Below, one piece after another: positions 1-11,853 of a stretch of 64,000 nt of DNA (positions are counted from its first letter, which is position 1; every line of letters begins with the position of its first letter). Origin of the DNA: Vespa crabro. Lineage: Eukaryota > Arthropoda > Insecta > Hymenoptera > Vespidae. The stretch is taken from contig NC_060957.1 in the NCBI RefSeq assembly GCF_910589235.1, forward strand, positions 14,811,006 through 14,875,005, given 5' to 3'. Position numbers and translations under genes: made by a program. The notes under the pieces are model-generated. The model was not told the origin of the DNA. It ran no database searches and saw nothing but the letters and a program-made list of their open reading frames with translations.

Positions 1-91
1 GTTATGAGCATTGGTAAAGTTATACATTTAACATATATCTTACAATTCTCACAATATTCGATTTCTATCGTATTATATTATTGTCTTGTAG

Positions 92-1093
92 GACAAGCAT
101 TGAAAGATGTTATTCGTTGGCCAAGACCGGCTTGTCCGCCAGCCGTCAGATTGCAAAATAAATGGTCAGAAGAATATGGGATGCCGTCGACTCACGCCAT
201 GATTGGAATTTCAATTCCTTTTAGCGTACTGATATTTACCATGAATAGATACATCTATTCGTTTCCGATTGGTTCTACAATAGCTTTCTTCTGGTAAGTA
301 CTATGCGATTAAATCCAATTTATTTCTTTTTCTTCTTCTTCTTCTTCTTCTTCTTTTAGGCTCATTTAATATATTTCACTTTTATATAGGTGTACGCTCG
401 TCTGCACCAGTCGACTTTATTTGGGAATGCATACGGTATTGGACATTGCGGCAGGAATAATATTAGCTATTATGCTAATGATTCCGTTGATACCTATAGT
501 GGATGCTTTAGATTATTATATTGTTACTAATTTATGGGTATTAACGCTTTTAATATTAATTAGCGTCACCGCTGTGGTATATTATCCCTGTAGCAACAAA
601 TGGACACCAACTCGGTAAGGGAATAAAAATCTTTCATTGCAAAATGTCCCTTATATGCAATATATGCATTTCCAGCGGTGATACGACTATGGTTGTTTCT
701 GTAACTGCCGGAGTTCATGCGGGGGCGTGGTTGAATTACAAGACAGGCGCCCTTTCACTTTCGCTACTTCCACCACCGTACGATATTATTTGGCCGTCTT
801 ATCGTATGTCAGGATGTATGATTCTTAGGACAATACTCGGTTTCTGTAGTGTCATTGGAACTAAGGCTATTTGTAAATCCGTTTGTTATACCGTAATATG
901 TGCCGTGCTTAAAGTCAATCCCAACGAGCTAATGGAGAGTGAGAACTATTTGGAGAATAAGAAAAAAATCTTCACCGATCTAGTCTATAAATATCTAACT
1001 TGTTTCATGATAGGTGTAAATACGGTATATCTTTTGCCGAACGTCTTTACTATAATCGGCATAGAACGGCCGACGTTTTATACGGAACTGTAA
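92..1093 (+). CDS. SGPP: Sphingosine-1-phosphate phosphatase, 3' part (partial at window start)
   Basis: Membrane lipid phosphatase of the PAP2 superfamily that removes phosphate from sphingosine-1-phosphate, normally in the ER membrane. Three exons are visible: 92-293, 390-614 and 676-1093 (stop TAA), joined by GT-AG introns with consistent phase (donors gtaagt and gtaagg). Exon 92 begins after tcttgtag, and its first codon is shared with an exon outside the window. The joined reading, about 281 residues, shows all three phosphatase motifs: K-x6-RP in KDVIRWPRP, the PSTH motif in MPSTHAM, and SR-x5-H-x3-D in SRLYLGMHTVLD, the last created only after splicing exon 1 to exon 2. Several hydrophobic segments follow, as expected for a multi-pass enzyme. 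The N-terminal part is missing only because the window starts here. It converges tail to tail with the PIH1D1-like gene. Assignment to SGPP rather than another PAP2 enzyme rests on motif context and is fairly firm; SGPP1 versus SGPP2 cannot be told. Confidence 0.88.
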
Positions 1094-1258
1094 GATAATA
1101 TTCCATCTAAGTGTACAATATTATACGTATATATATATATATTTTTACGCATTTACTACACGTTATTTCTCGTACGTAAGCTCGATTATTGAAGTCTCCC
1201 CGATGCGCGTCATAGTCGATTGATTAGTCTTCTTTGAAATTACAATTTAAATATAACT

Positions 1259-1292
<34 letters not shown>

Positions 1293-1371
1293 GTAAATAA
1301 CGTATAATTTAATATGTTAGATTTCAATCTCTAATATATTTTCAAGTAATTTTAAGCTTCATGGATGAGCA

Positions 1372-1389
1372 TTTATTTGTACAAATAAA
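1372..1389. terminator. Palindromic two-way polyadenylation signal
   Basis: TTTATTTGTACAAATAAA is a perfect 18-base palindrome. It places an AATAAA hexamer on the + strand (1384-1389), downstream of the SGPP stop, and another on the - strand (1377-1372), downstream of the PIH1D1 stop. One element could therefore end both convergent transcripts. The hexamers and symmetry are seen directly; use as a poly(A) signal is inferred. Confidence 0.55.
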
Positions 1390-1581
1390 ACGTAACCACT
1401 ATGTTACGTACGTACGTAATCAATGTGTACTATCATCTCTGTTGAGAATAAAAAATAACAGATTGGTGTGCATGTATGTGGAATACCATAAATAGCATTT
1501 AACGGTGTAGTAGAGCAAATCCTTTTCATCATGGTTAATCTTTTTGATTTGATACATTTTGCCAGTTCAAAATTCAAACTT

Positions 1582-3181
1582 TTATAAGGAAAGTGCAAAT
1601 GTAAAAGAGGTAACGCATCGCTTAACGTTATGGACACGATAAAATAAAGTAAATATGAAGTAAACGTGAATACATTGGTGAATTAATTGCAGCTCTGCGA
1701 TACATACGTGTTTATTATCTTAGTGCGCTCTTTTCTTCCCATACATTGCATATTATTAATTTTCAATTGGCATATTTAATCGCAAAACCTGTATAAGACA
1801 TAAAGATATTATTATTAGGGGATTCTTTATCACAGTCATACTTTTTCTATAATCTATTTACTTACTCTCAAATCTTTATCAAAGAAGCTCTCCGTTTCGT
1901 CCAACTTTATCGTATAAGGTATATAAACGTCATATGCGAAATTGTTTTCATTCGTTGTAACAATTATATGATCAGCGTCGGCGAGCACGTTTATATCTTC
2001 GCCAGATACTACCTAGAAGAAGAAGAAGAAGAAGAAGAAGAAATGGTGTGGATGCATAACGATATGACATTAACACGATCATTGGCCAATTGTCATATAT
2101 CTTACCCCCTTAGGTATATGAAATAAAGCGATTAAACGTCTTGCAATTCCTTTCGAAGGTTCTTTCAATATCACGTAATCGTGTGTCATAAATCCCTGAC
2201 GATTACTCTGGAGTTGTTGTGCCGAGCTGACTGACCGATTACAGTCGGTCTTTGAAGAGCTCGATATTTCTTGTATCAATGGCCTTTTAGACGCCGGCAA
2301 TACTTTACGCGCTTCACGATCGTCGATACGCTGCGGTTGAATCGTACCCATGACCTGTTAACGACACGACCTCTTCCCATCAAGTCTTTTTTTACGAATT
2401 TACCTGACATCATTCTAAGACAAAATTATTCACTTTTCGATTTTTAAGAATAATACAAGTTTTCGAATCCAAACATCTACCAAATTTATGCGATACGCCT
2501 TCCATTATGACAGATATCGTAAATAACCAGAAATATTGTTTAGTTTGACACTTTTCGAAATAATCCTTATTTATCGCAACGTCATGGGTCACGCATAAGG
2601 TACCACCTGTGGAATAATATTTTCTATATAACAATTAATAGGGATCTTAATAATTGTTATAATTATGATCGTTCCTAGCCTTTATCGGGTTCTAATCTCT
2701 CTTCACCGATACTCATTGGTATAGAATGATCGGGCGTTTCTTGATCCAAAAGGGAAATTAGTTTCTCTTCCGATATATCTTCCGGAGGAGGTATTTTAGT
2801 CGTCGTACATATATTTAAGAACACTTTCTCGCCTGTATCCGTTTTTGTTTTCACGCAACACCCTAAAACGTTCTACAATGAGTCTCTATAATGTCACACA
2901 TTTATAGAAGAAATAATATAATAGATTTAAATGCGTACCAGGTAAAGGATGAATGATAATGCATTTAGTAGCTTTTCTTTCAAACTGTTGCTTTAATATG
3001 TCATCCATTTCATATTCATCTTTATTTTTCTGCGATAAAAATTGTGTTGGAAGATACAATTTTCTCTTTTCTCATTGCTTAACCTATGTAATACTTTTGA
3101 GTACGATAAATTACTTACAGACAACAATAAACTTTTCGTCAGTATCGTATCATCAATATCAAGTAACGTTTTATCACTCAT
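1582..3181 (-). CDS. PIH1D1: PIH1 domain-containing protein 1-like (R2TP complex cofactor)
   Basis: Predicted adaptor of the R2TP complex (with RUVBL1/2 and RPAP3), which works with HSP90 to assemble kinases of the PIKK family, snoRNPs and RNA polymerases. Exons on the - strand: 3181-3119, 3029-2939, 2862-2680, 2606-2434, 2354-2106, 2012-1866 and 1620-1582, giving 314 residues (human PIH1D1 has 290). The PIH1 domain covers about residues 40-170, with the hallmarks HPLPGCCVKT, GEKVFLNIC, IPPPEDIS, IPMSIGE and THDVAINKDYF, then LKNRKVMGTIQPQRI at the exon 4-5 join. A CS-like C-terminal region follows (about 225-314, including DVYIPYTIKL). The start is the only ATG ahead of a strong GTAAGT donor with matching phase. 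The intron between exons 3 and 4 appears to use a GC donor (AAAG|GCTAGG). The last exon is very short, ends in ALSL and is the least certain part. The gene is divergent from RNase H2A and convergent with SGPP. Confidence 0.85.
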
Positions 3182-3625
3182 TATTATTCTTATATTTTTT
3201 TCTATTATCCAAATTACCGTTTACTCATTAAAATGCAAACAAAACTTTTATTCCATATAAGCTTATTATTAAGTTTGATACGTAACGTGCAGCATTACGT
3301 CGTATCGAACTTTCTTTTCTCATTGGTATTTGGGCTTGGAAACGCTACACGCCATTGGCCAATCACCGATTACTTTAGAAATGACTTTAGAAATTGTCCA
3401 ATAGACTTTTCACTCGCTTCCCTTCGAATATTTTATCTCCTTCTAAGGAAACCGACACGTGTGACAACTCTTGTATTTACTTGTTTCATTTTATACAAAC
3501 TTTCTTCTTCCCCGAGTCTTCCTGGATGCTTTTCAATTTTTTTCCTTTTCCGGCTGATACTATGTAACGGCACTTTTCGGTGAGTGACATGAAACAATAT
3601 ATATTATATTCATTTCACGCACATT

Positions 3626-3680
<55 letters not shown>

Positions 3681-3832
3681 TATACACATATATATGTATA
3701 TATACTGCATGCATATATTGTTGTTTTCATGTCCGCCAGGGTCCGCTGAATGTAAGCGAAGGAATCTCTACGAGGACTTTGGCGGTTTCTCCGAAAACGT
3801 ATTTTCATTTATTTCGGTGGTTACATTAAGAT
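3182..3832. promoter_or_regulatory. Divergent promoter region with CCAAT cluster (PIH1D1 / RNASEH2A)
   Basis: This 650-base gap separates the start codons of two divergent housekeeping genes. Four CCAAT-type elements lie within 81 bases: ATTGG at 3322-3326, the palindrome ATTGGCCAAT at 3354-3363 (one ATTGG and one CCAAT), and CCAAT at 3398-3402. NF-Y sites are typically spaced about 30 bases apart, close to what is seen here. A TA/CA microsatellite (3626-3704) lies between this cluster and the RNASEH2A start. Promoter function is inferred from position and motifs only. Confidence 0.5.
3626..3704. repeat. (TA)n/(CATA)n microsatellite
   Basis: An uninterrupted TA run of about 40 bases is followed by TACACATA-type imperfect units. 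It lies just upstream of the RNASEH2A start. The small frames it opens on both strands are dipeptide-repeat artefacts. Confidence 0.95.
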
Positions 3833-4921
3833 ATGAGCGTTCAACTCGATGATATAATCGGTGAGAATGTTAAAGAAGAATCGGACAGATCGAGCGAAGC
3901 TGCGAACGTGGAAATAAAATGTAGAACGCAATTGACGTCTTATTTTAAAAAGAGCGATCATAGTAATAATAACATTTATTTTTCGGAGGTAAGGGGCGTT
4001 TTAAATCTGTTTTCTCTCTCTCTCTCTCTCTCTCTCCCTTTTAACCAAGTACATTTGTAGTGTCTCTCGTAGATTCCAAAAGCGTGTTGCGACGAACCAT
4101 GCCAATTGGGCGTAGACGAAGCAGGAAGAGGTCCTGTATTGGGTCCTATGGTATATGGGATAGCTTATGCTCCACTGTCCCAAAAACAATTACTGATAGA
4201 CTTAGGTTGTGCAGATTCAAAGAGCTTAACGGAAAATCAAAGGGACTGTATCTTTGATAAAGTATGCGAAGAAAACGATAAAATAGGATGGGCCGTGGAA
4301 GCGATATCACCCAATGTCATTGCCAATAGTATGTATCGTCGTAGTAAAAAATCTTTAAACGAGGTCTCTATGGATTCAGCTATTGGATTGATCAAGCAGG
4401 CTGTCGAAGCTGGTGTAAATGTCACTAAAGTATACGTCGATACTGTCGGTAAGCCAGAAAAATATCAGGCACGATTGGAAGAAATATTTCCTCAATTAGA
4501 AATTGTTGTTGCAAAGAAAGCAGATTCTACATATCCCATTGTTAGCGCGGCAAGCATTTGTGCAAAGGTCTGTAGAGATCATGCGATACGCGCCTGGAAA
4601 TTTCTCGAAGGTACTAACGAAATCACCGAATATGGCAGTGGATATCCTAATGATCCAGTAACAAAGAAATGGTTGGCTGCAAATGTCGATGATGTATTTG
4701 GCTTTCCGCAGATCGTCCGTTTCAGTTGGTCTACCGCAGAAAAAATTCTTGAAACCAATGCATTGACCGTCGAGTGGGAAGAAATAGAGGATCCTGGAAT
4801 GTCTAGCGAGCAAAAAATTTCTAAATTTTTTGCCAAATCACCTTTGAAATCCTATAAGGTTCACGTTAAAAAGCATATTTTCTTTACGGAACGATGTATT
4901 ACCAATGCTAGTACTCTATGA
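3833..4921 (+). CDS. RNASEH2A: Ribonuclease H2 catalytic subunit A
   Basis: Catalytic subunit of RNase H2, which cuts RNA in RNA:DNA hybrids and removes single ribonucleotides from DNA in the nucleus. Two exons, 3833-3988 and 4073-4921, are joined by an 84-base intron (donor gtaagg, acceptor tcgtag) that contains a CT run. The 334-residue product is slightly longer than the human enzyme (299) because of an extended N-terminus. The active-site acids are all present: D67 and E68 in DEAGRGPVLGP, D175 in YVDTVG and D203 in KADSTYP. Their spacing of 108 and 28 residues is close to that of the human D34/E35, D141 and D169. Also visible are VSAASICAKVCRDH, SGYPNDP and FGFPQIVRFSW. The extreme C-terminus FFTERCITNASTL resembles the vertebrate YFLER-type ending that docks with the B/C subunits. 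The ATG at 3833 lies 9 bases after an in-frame TAA (3824-3826), and its exon ends at a good donor in the right phase. Confidence 0.96.
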
Positions 4922-4952
4922 CGATCTCTCTTGCGCCGATTTATCGCGCCGT

Positions 4953-4958
4953 AATAAA
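4953..4958 (+). terminator. Poly(A) signal of RNASEH2A
   Basis: AATAAA lies 32 bases after the RNASEH2A stop and is followed by a GT-rich stretch (tgcattgtgt), the usual layout of an animal cleavage and polyadenylation site. Confidence 0.6.
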
Positions 4959-5069
4959 ATTGCATTGTGTAGTCGAATATTTTTCTTTTTCCATGGTTTT
5001 ATTTGATCGGTATACAAGATATTTGGACAGAATTCTCTTTTTATAACTCTCAATGCTCCGAAAGATCGG

Positions 5070-5096
5070 CTATATATATATGTGTATATGTATATG

Positions 5097-5170
<74 letters not shown>
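5070..5170. repeat. (TA)n microsatellite
   Basis: TA dinucleotides with scattered TG interruptions; the core run exceeds 50 bases. It is downstream of the RNASEH2A poly(A) signal and has no coding content. Confidence 0.95.
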
Positions 5171-6150
5171 GCTGTACCTTCTTCGTTTTTTTTCTTTTCT
5201 TTTTTTTCCTTCCATTGCTTAACATAATTTTATCTTTAAATCTTGTATAACGTACATTTTATTTATGTACATATGTACAAAATATCGTTAAAGTCGTCGT
5301 ATATGAAATTTTAGTCGCATTTATCTTTAATTACATTCTACGACTATAATTAACAATTAGGAATGTTTATCGCAATAATTTCAATATCTTTGGTACACAC
5401 GCTAGATTTACATAGTTTACAATCATCCTAAAATATGACATCATTATTATTGTATGATTTATAGCGACTAGAATGTTAAAAGCTATGATGTAGAAGAGAG
5501 CGCAACAACGATTTGAAATGTTATTGTTGATTGTTTTCCTTTCTCTTTTCTTCTTTTTGTCTTTTCTCTTTCTTCGCCTTTGAATTTCTTTATTTTCATA
5601 CTTTGTACCGTAAGAAATTATAATACCAGCTTGGACTCTCGATGCTGGACTCGTCAAATTGACCGCCCAACGATTCAGTTAAAAATCGATTATATCCCAA
5701 GGCCGATTATAAAATTTTTATGATAGTTCATAAGTATGATTATAATCGTGCAACGCATTGAAATTTAATGGCATGCTTGGCGATTGATATACGGAAAAGT
5801 GTTAAATCGTAAGTAAGAAATTCAGTCGTAAATATAATAATCAACGCTAATATGTTTATACGCGTAAATGGGAAAAGGATCTATTTACATGCATATGTAC
5901 GATAAAGATGGTATTCCCTAAAACTGGAAATTCTATCGATCGTTCGTTGATCTATTTGATTAAATCCTATGATTAAATGATTCATTCGATAAGGTCCATT
6001 TCGGACAATCGCTTTTACATTTCATTCAAATAATTTTAATTAATCTTTTCGACGTTCGAGATATCGATCAAGCGCGATCAAGTTGAATGAGAAATCGATT
6101 GCGAATAAGTAGTTGCATAGATTCGTTCCATAGATATGTATGGTGATAAT

Positions 6151-6222
6151 TCGTTCGTTCGTCCGTTCGTCCGTTCGTCCGTTCGTCCGTTCGTCCGTTC
6201 GTCCGTTCGTCCGTTCGTCCGT
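6151..6222. repeat. 8-base tandem repeat (TTCGTCCG)n
   Basis: After an initial run of TTCG units, the octamer TTCGTCCG repeats about eight times without error. It looks like expansion of a tetranucleotide repeat after one base changed. It is unrelated in sequence to the 11-base telomere motif. Confidence 0.95.
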
Positions 6223-6684
6223 ACGCCAATCTAATTTATTTTCCTTTTTGTTTTTCCCCGAATATCAAAATTACCAATGATTAACGAGTTTTTACATGGA
6301 ATTGAAAATAATATCATCGCCGTACGACATGCATCCTGATCGATGCCGGTAAAAGCGCGTATTATCGAGTGAAAATACAAAAATGAAAAAAAGAGGATCG
6401 AAGAGATAGAGAGACTATCAGTTGAAAATCATTTATCAATAAAATCTCCTAGTTCATTGTAAAAATATCGAGCATGTCGATCATCCACGATCGGTCTCGC
6501 TCGTCGGAATTCTTTAATATGCACACGCGTATGCACTTGAATTAATTAAAAGCGACACTTTATGCGACCCTAGGCTTCGCTAAGTGGAATGATAAAAAAA
6601 TATAAACAAGGTAGATAATTTGATAGATTATTTCACGCTGATGCGTTATTAGGAGCGACAAAGGAGGAGGAGAGTCCTTTGACC

Positions 6685-7172
6685 TTACCGGAATATAAGT
6701 AATCCTAGGGTTAGCAGCGACAGAGATGATGCTATGGATTTGACGGTTCCACTCGCTGAAAAACAACAACAATATCGAATAAAAATATCCGTTTATGTAA
6801 TTAGACATTCGTACTTTGTTTGATCGATTCTCGTTTTATTGGTGAGAATGAAAACGTAAATAATATTTATCGGATATACCCAAAATGTGTTCCGCGTGTG
6901 TGTGGCCTTGCGCTCTTGTCTCCCTACTTTCCATTACCGGAATCTTTAGGGGCCTTTCACCCTCTATACTGAGCTCGTTCGATTTCCAATATACGGTCGC
7001 TATCGTCGCCAGGCATTTGATCTTCATGTCACCCTTCTTGAAGTGTTTCGTACGCAGACGAAACTCCAGACCAAGTACGGCGGTCTCTAGACCCTCGCGG
7101 TCTACCTCCGTGATATGAGGTCCTCTTAGGTATTGTGGATCGACCTGATCGACAAAGGAATATGCACGCGCG

Positions 7173-7233
<61 letters not shown>

Positions 7234-8384
7234 TCCCCGATTTTATATGTTTTAATTTACTTACGGGCTCGCCATTTATGAACCAACTGAGCATAGCGGC
7301 TGGTTTCGATTTGGCCGACGTGCAGTTGAATCGCACGACGTCCGACACTTGATAACGACGCCTGCCAGGTCTACCCATGATAACAGGCCCGTTCTCGGGT
7401 AGGGCTGAAAATAACAAAAGTCATCCATTAACGATGATACGTCGCACGTATCCTGAAAACGTTCGGTCGCACTTACCGACTACCATCATATCGGAATGAT
7501 CGGATACAGTCTGAAAGGAAGGTGCCTCCGCCGAAACCTCGCACCTGTATCTTCCAGAACTCATTAGATTTACGGAGTAAAGAACGACCGATCTTTCGGT
7601 AGAGTTATGAATCTAAATGAAAGAAAGAAAAATAATAGATGAGAGGAAAAGTGTGTGTGCGTGTATTATACCTATACCTATATCGTATAGGTTTGCAAGA
7701 AAAATCGTTAAATGGTCCTTACGTCGACGGTAACGCCGGGAAGTGGAAAAACCAATACAGGTGGCATATCCCTGGGTACGTATCGATAAAATTCGTTGCC
7801 ATCCTTGTACCACTTAACCGAGTAGAGTATTTCGCCGTCCAGGCTAAAGCTACACTCGAGACGTATGTTCTGTCCTCGTACAACGTATTGCGGTATAACA
7901 AGCTCCAGCATCCTGAGCGCTTCTACTTCTAAAACAAATGCAAAATGCGACGTATGTATCGACGTAATCGTGCGAATAAGCATACACAGTCCTTTCATAA
8001 ATTCCGAAGACAACGCGACGATTAATATCCTGATTTGACATTAATCATAATTTTCAATCATTAATTTACGTTTTAATCCAATTCCGATTACCATAGATCG
8101 CGATAACTACTTCATGGGTTATTTCTTCTACGCATTTCGTTCAAACATACACGTAAGCATAAACGTTTAACGTAAAGAAGAAGTCGGTAAGGTATTGTAG
8201 AGCCGATATTCGAAATGGAATCATCCTCGAATTAATTCCTATGGTTGCAGAGAACCGAGACAGAGATAAAGATAGGATTGACATCGTCGACCTAATTAAT
8301 GTGGTATATTAAACGATGCGCGAAACGACATTACGAAAGGACTCGCTGTTCCCCTTGTTCATCGTAAACTCGATGAAGATTGTA

Positions 8385-8424
<40 letters not shown>

Positions 8425-10326
8425 TACGTGAGTGAGTGCGTGCGTGCAACCAAGCCAGAAACGAGATCGAAAAAGCAGAAACGATCTTCCCGTGGTTTCT
8501 CCTTGTCCTATCGCTTTTTCGCCAGAGGCGCGTGTACAACGTTGAACTGACTCACGAAATGATCCACCCCCCTGTGTCGTTCAATATGCATGAGTTATCA
8601 TTCCCAACGCGCTAAGAATGAATCATACCTATATCCGTATCCTCGATATACGTATGTATGTATATCGCACTCGTTACACCCCTTCGTTCATTCATCTATC
8701 CTTTCTCCCAATTTTATTTTCAAACCCCTTTCTTTTTCCATTATTTCATATATTTCGATACCTTATGCCACCCTATTTTCTTTCTATCTAAAAGCGTTCT
8801 CAATTTAGTAAAAATACGATAAATTCCTAAATACCGATCTGATTTGGCAAATCCCATTTATGATTGACTCTTATAACGATCGTTTTCTTCTTTTTTTCCT
8901 TTTTTGTTTCTTTCTTTCTTTTTTTTTTTCTTTTTTTCTTTTTTTTTTTCAACAAAATAAATTCGCCAAAGAGCTAAAGAGAATAGAGGCAATGGCTTCG
9001 CAATAGAAAAAAGGGCCCGCGACTAACGAACGGTTAATAGGTATGAGTAATCGTCACCGGGCTATGAGGTCACCGGAAAACAATGCCATTTTTCCACCGT
9101 TTCGTCCTTATTTGAAAAACGCATTAATCAACGCGTCCGGAAACGGACGGTAACGTTGATATCGTCGGTTAATTGCCCGTCAAGGATCGGTGATCTAAAC
9201 TCGTGATATTTTCGAGGATAGGTATGTTTTAGTCGTTAGCGTTGCCGAAAGTACATTTTTCAAAAGGTTCGCTCCTCCTTAAACAATATTTACTCATTCA
9301 TTTCTCTTACGGAATGAATGAAAAAAAGGTCAACGAGGTGTGGTATTATACCTGTGATAGGTGGGTACGCAATCCATTCGTAAAAGTAAATTTTTATCCT
9401 GCTCATTAAATGGCCGTGATCGCGCGTGCCTAATTTACAAAAAGCCGGACCATTTTCGTTCGGCAATAATGCACGCTTATAACGCGTTCTCGTGCGGCTC
9501 TTAGATCGTGACTCAGAAAGGGAGGCGTTATAAAAAACTTGTCGTACACGATCACGAAAGAGCGAGGGCGACTATCGATCTCTCTACCTTAAGGCGAAAC
9601 ATCGAGTCGGCAGGCTCCGTCGAGAGAGAGAGAGAGAGAGAGAGAGAGCATAAAATTCGAAAATAGTTTGTGTAAACTCGATCGAGCGGACTTCCTGGAT
9701 AGGAATTTCCGTCGTCGCGGAAACAAAAAAAGGGAGAAGGAGATGGGTAAACGAGCGACGTAAAACAGCGCAAAATTCGAGCTACTCGTAAAAGAAGGAT
9801 ACCGATAAAGGATATCAAAGAGACAAAGTTTTGGGTTACGTTCGGTCTGAAGGATGGATAAAGAGAAAACGAGAAAGAGAGATGGTGGGAGAAAAAGAAT
9901 CGCAGGCATCTAGTCGCACTAGCAGCCCTTGTCGTCTCGACGGTCGCTTAATTTCGTTTTGGTATTACTTTACAGAGTAATCGTATACCGGTCGAATAGC
10001 GAAGCCAAGCATCTGCGAGTCTCATCGGCTGACTCCTCCTTGTCTGCGTTCAGCGAGAGAGGCGAGAGGGCAAGCGGTGTCGCGTGTCGCTCGCGCGAGG
10101 GTCGTAGTAGGGTCGCAGGAGGGTCGCGACACCGTCATCATCCGAAGAAAGAAAGGGTCTAGCTTTTTTTCTTTCTCTTTCTCTTTCCTTGTCGAGCGCG
10201 CAAAAACGAGAAACTTTAACGACGTAATAACGACGTACGGCTTCGTTCCTCTTATAGGATACGGATCTAGCATACAAAATAAAATAAAAGCAGTTTTCCT
10301 TTATCTTTACCTCAGGAGATCAGATT

Positions 10327-10385
<59 letters not shown>

Positions 10386-11816
10386 AATCGTTGAGAGGTA
10401 AATATTCTTGGAGGGACAGCGATTTGCGTATGCATATATTCACGCGAATGTCTCTCGCGAATGTCTCTCGCGTATGTACGTAGAAAGGAAAGAAATGAAA
10501 TATAGAGCACGCGTAACCGGCAAGACCATCGTAAATCATGCCAAAAGCAAATATATCGTAGGCATTCGCGTGCCTTTCTATTAAAAGATTCACGATCGCG
10601 GAGAAAGTTTCGAAAGGAAGGAAAAAACATCGTCCTTGGGGAATAAATAAATAAAGGAAAAAAGGGGGAAAGGCTTTTTCCTTCCTCCCGATTTTTTTCT
10701 TATATTTTTGCGAAATAGATTATCCCCCGAATGCGGTAAATTTGGGCTCGCTCTTATTAGGTAGATATCGTTGCGTAGGTAGGTAGTATTATCGCGCGGT
10801 CTACGAATACGAATAATATTCGACGATCATCCTAGGATTTGTCATTTTGATCGTCGATCAACGGCGATCTGTCGTATCGCAGAGAGGATAACGAAAGAAG
10901 GAAAGAAGATGATGGACTGTTCCATTCGTAAAACTAGAAAATCTAATCGAACGGGATTTAACGGAATCGGATCGGACCAGGTAACTAAATATTTTTTCAT
11001 ATTTATATCGATAAATACGGATATCGATATCCGTAGTTACTTTATACCGCACATCGTGTATGCCGTGCGTCGTGTAAATATTGGATTTTCGCATTAGTCG
11101 CATCCGGTACGTCCTATTTCGATCGCTTCGAAGCGACGCCGATCGCTCGCGATATAGGCACGCACGATAGATACAATAAAATGAAGAGGTGCGCTAAACT
11201 AGAAGAGGGATTGACGATGAAGTTTTGGAAAGGGCAGCTCGCGGAGAATTAGAAACTCATAGTTAGCCTCGATACCTACTCGATAATATCCGGAGCGTAG
11301 AAAGGGGAAGAAAAGGACGGGCTCGAGCGCCCCTAATCGACATATTCTCGATAATTTATTTTTTTCTCGAACTTACCTTACAATACAAGGATAAAACGAT
11401 TCGACGTCCTTTGCACGTTTCTCTCCGATTCCTTCGCAAGTCTCAAGACTTTTTACGAACGACGTGGCTAACGAGACGAGAAGATAAGAAGGAGGAGACG
11501 AGAAGAAGGAGAATGAAAATTATCGCCGCTTGGACGAGAAGAAACGTTGCAGCTAAGCAACACTTCTATACACGCACACGTACACACACACATATACGTA
11601 TTTGTCGAAAGAAACAAAATAGAAACAAAATGAGGCAAGTATCTCTGATACACTTTGCGAACCATCAGCGGAAATCGATACTCGCGGAAGGATTCGAACG
11701 AGCGAACGAACCGATGAGATCGAATACGGCCACATACAAATGCAGGGTAATGGAATAGTGAGTTTGATTTTTTTCATTCCTCTCTTTCTCTTTATCTTTC
11801 TCTCTCTCTCTCTCTG

Positions 11817-11853
<37 letters not shown>

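Larger units (their letters stand above)
4959..6684. other. Intergenic: RNASEH2A 3' side to beat-family gene A
   Basis: I see no gene in this AT-rich stretch. It holds a TA microsatellite (about 5070-5170), a CT/TTTC-rich patch (5530-5580) and an 8-base tandem repeat (6151-6222). Part of it should be the 3' UTR of beat-family gene A, which ends at 6685 on the - strand. A reverse AATAAA (TTTATT at 6235-6240) is a possible end signal. Confidence 0.6.

Noticed and set aside
6151..6222. Octamer repeat considered as a CRISPR-like or telomere-like array
   Set aside because: It is a plain short microsatellite without spacers and lies in an animal intergenic region.
11690..11699. GGATTCGAAC as the reversed B box of a tRNA gene on the - strand
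   Set aside because: The flanking bases do not pair into a T arm or acceptor stem.
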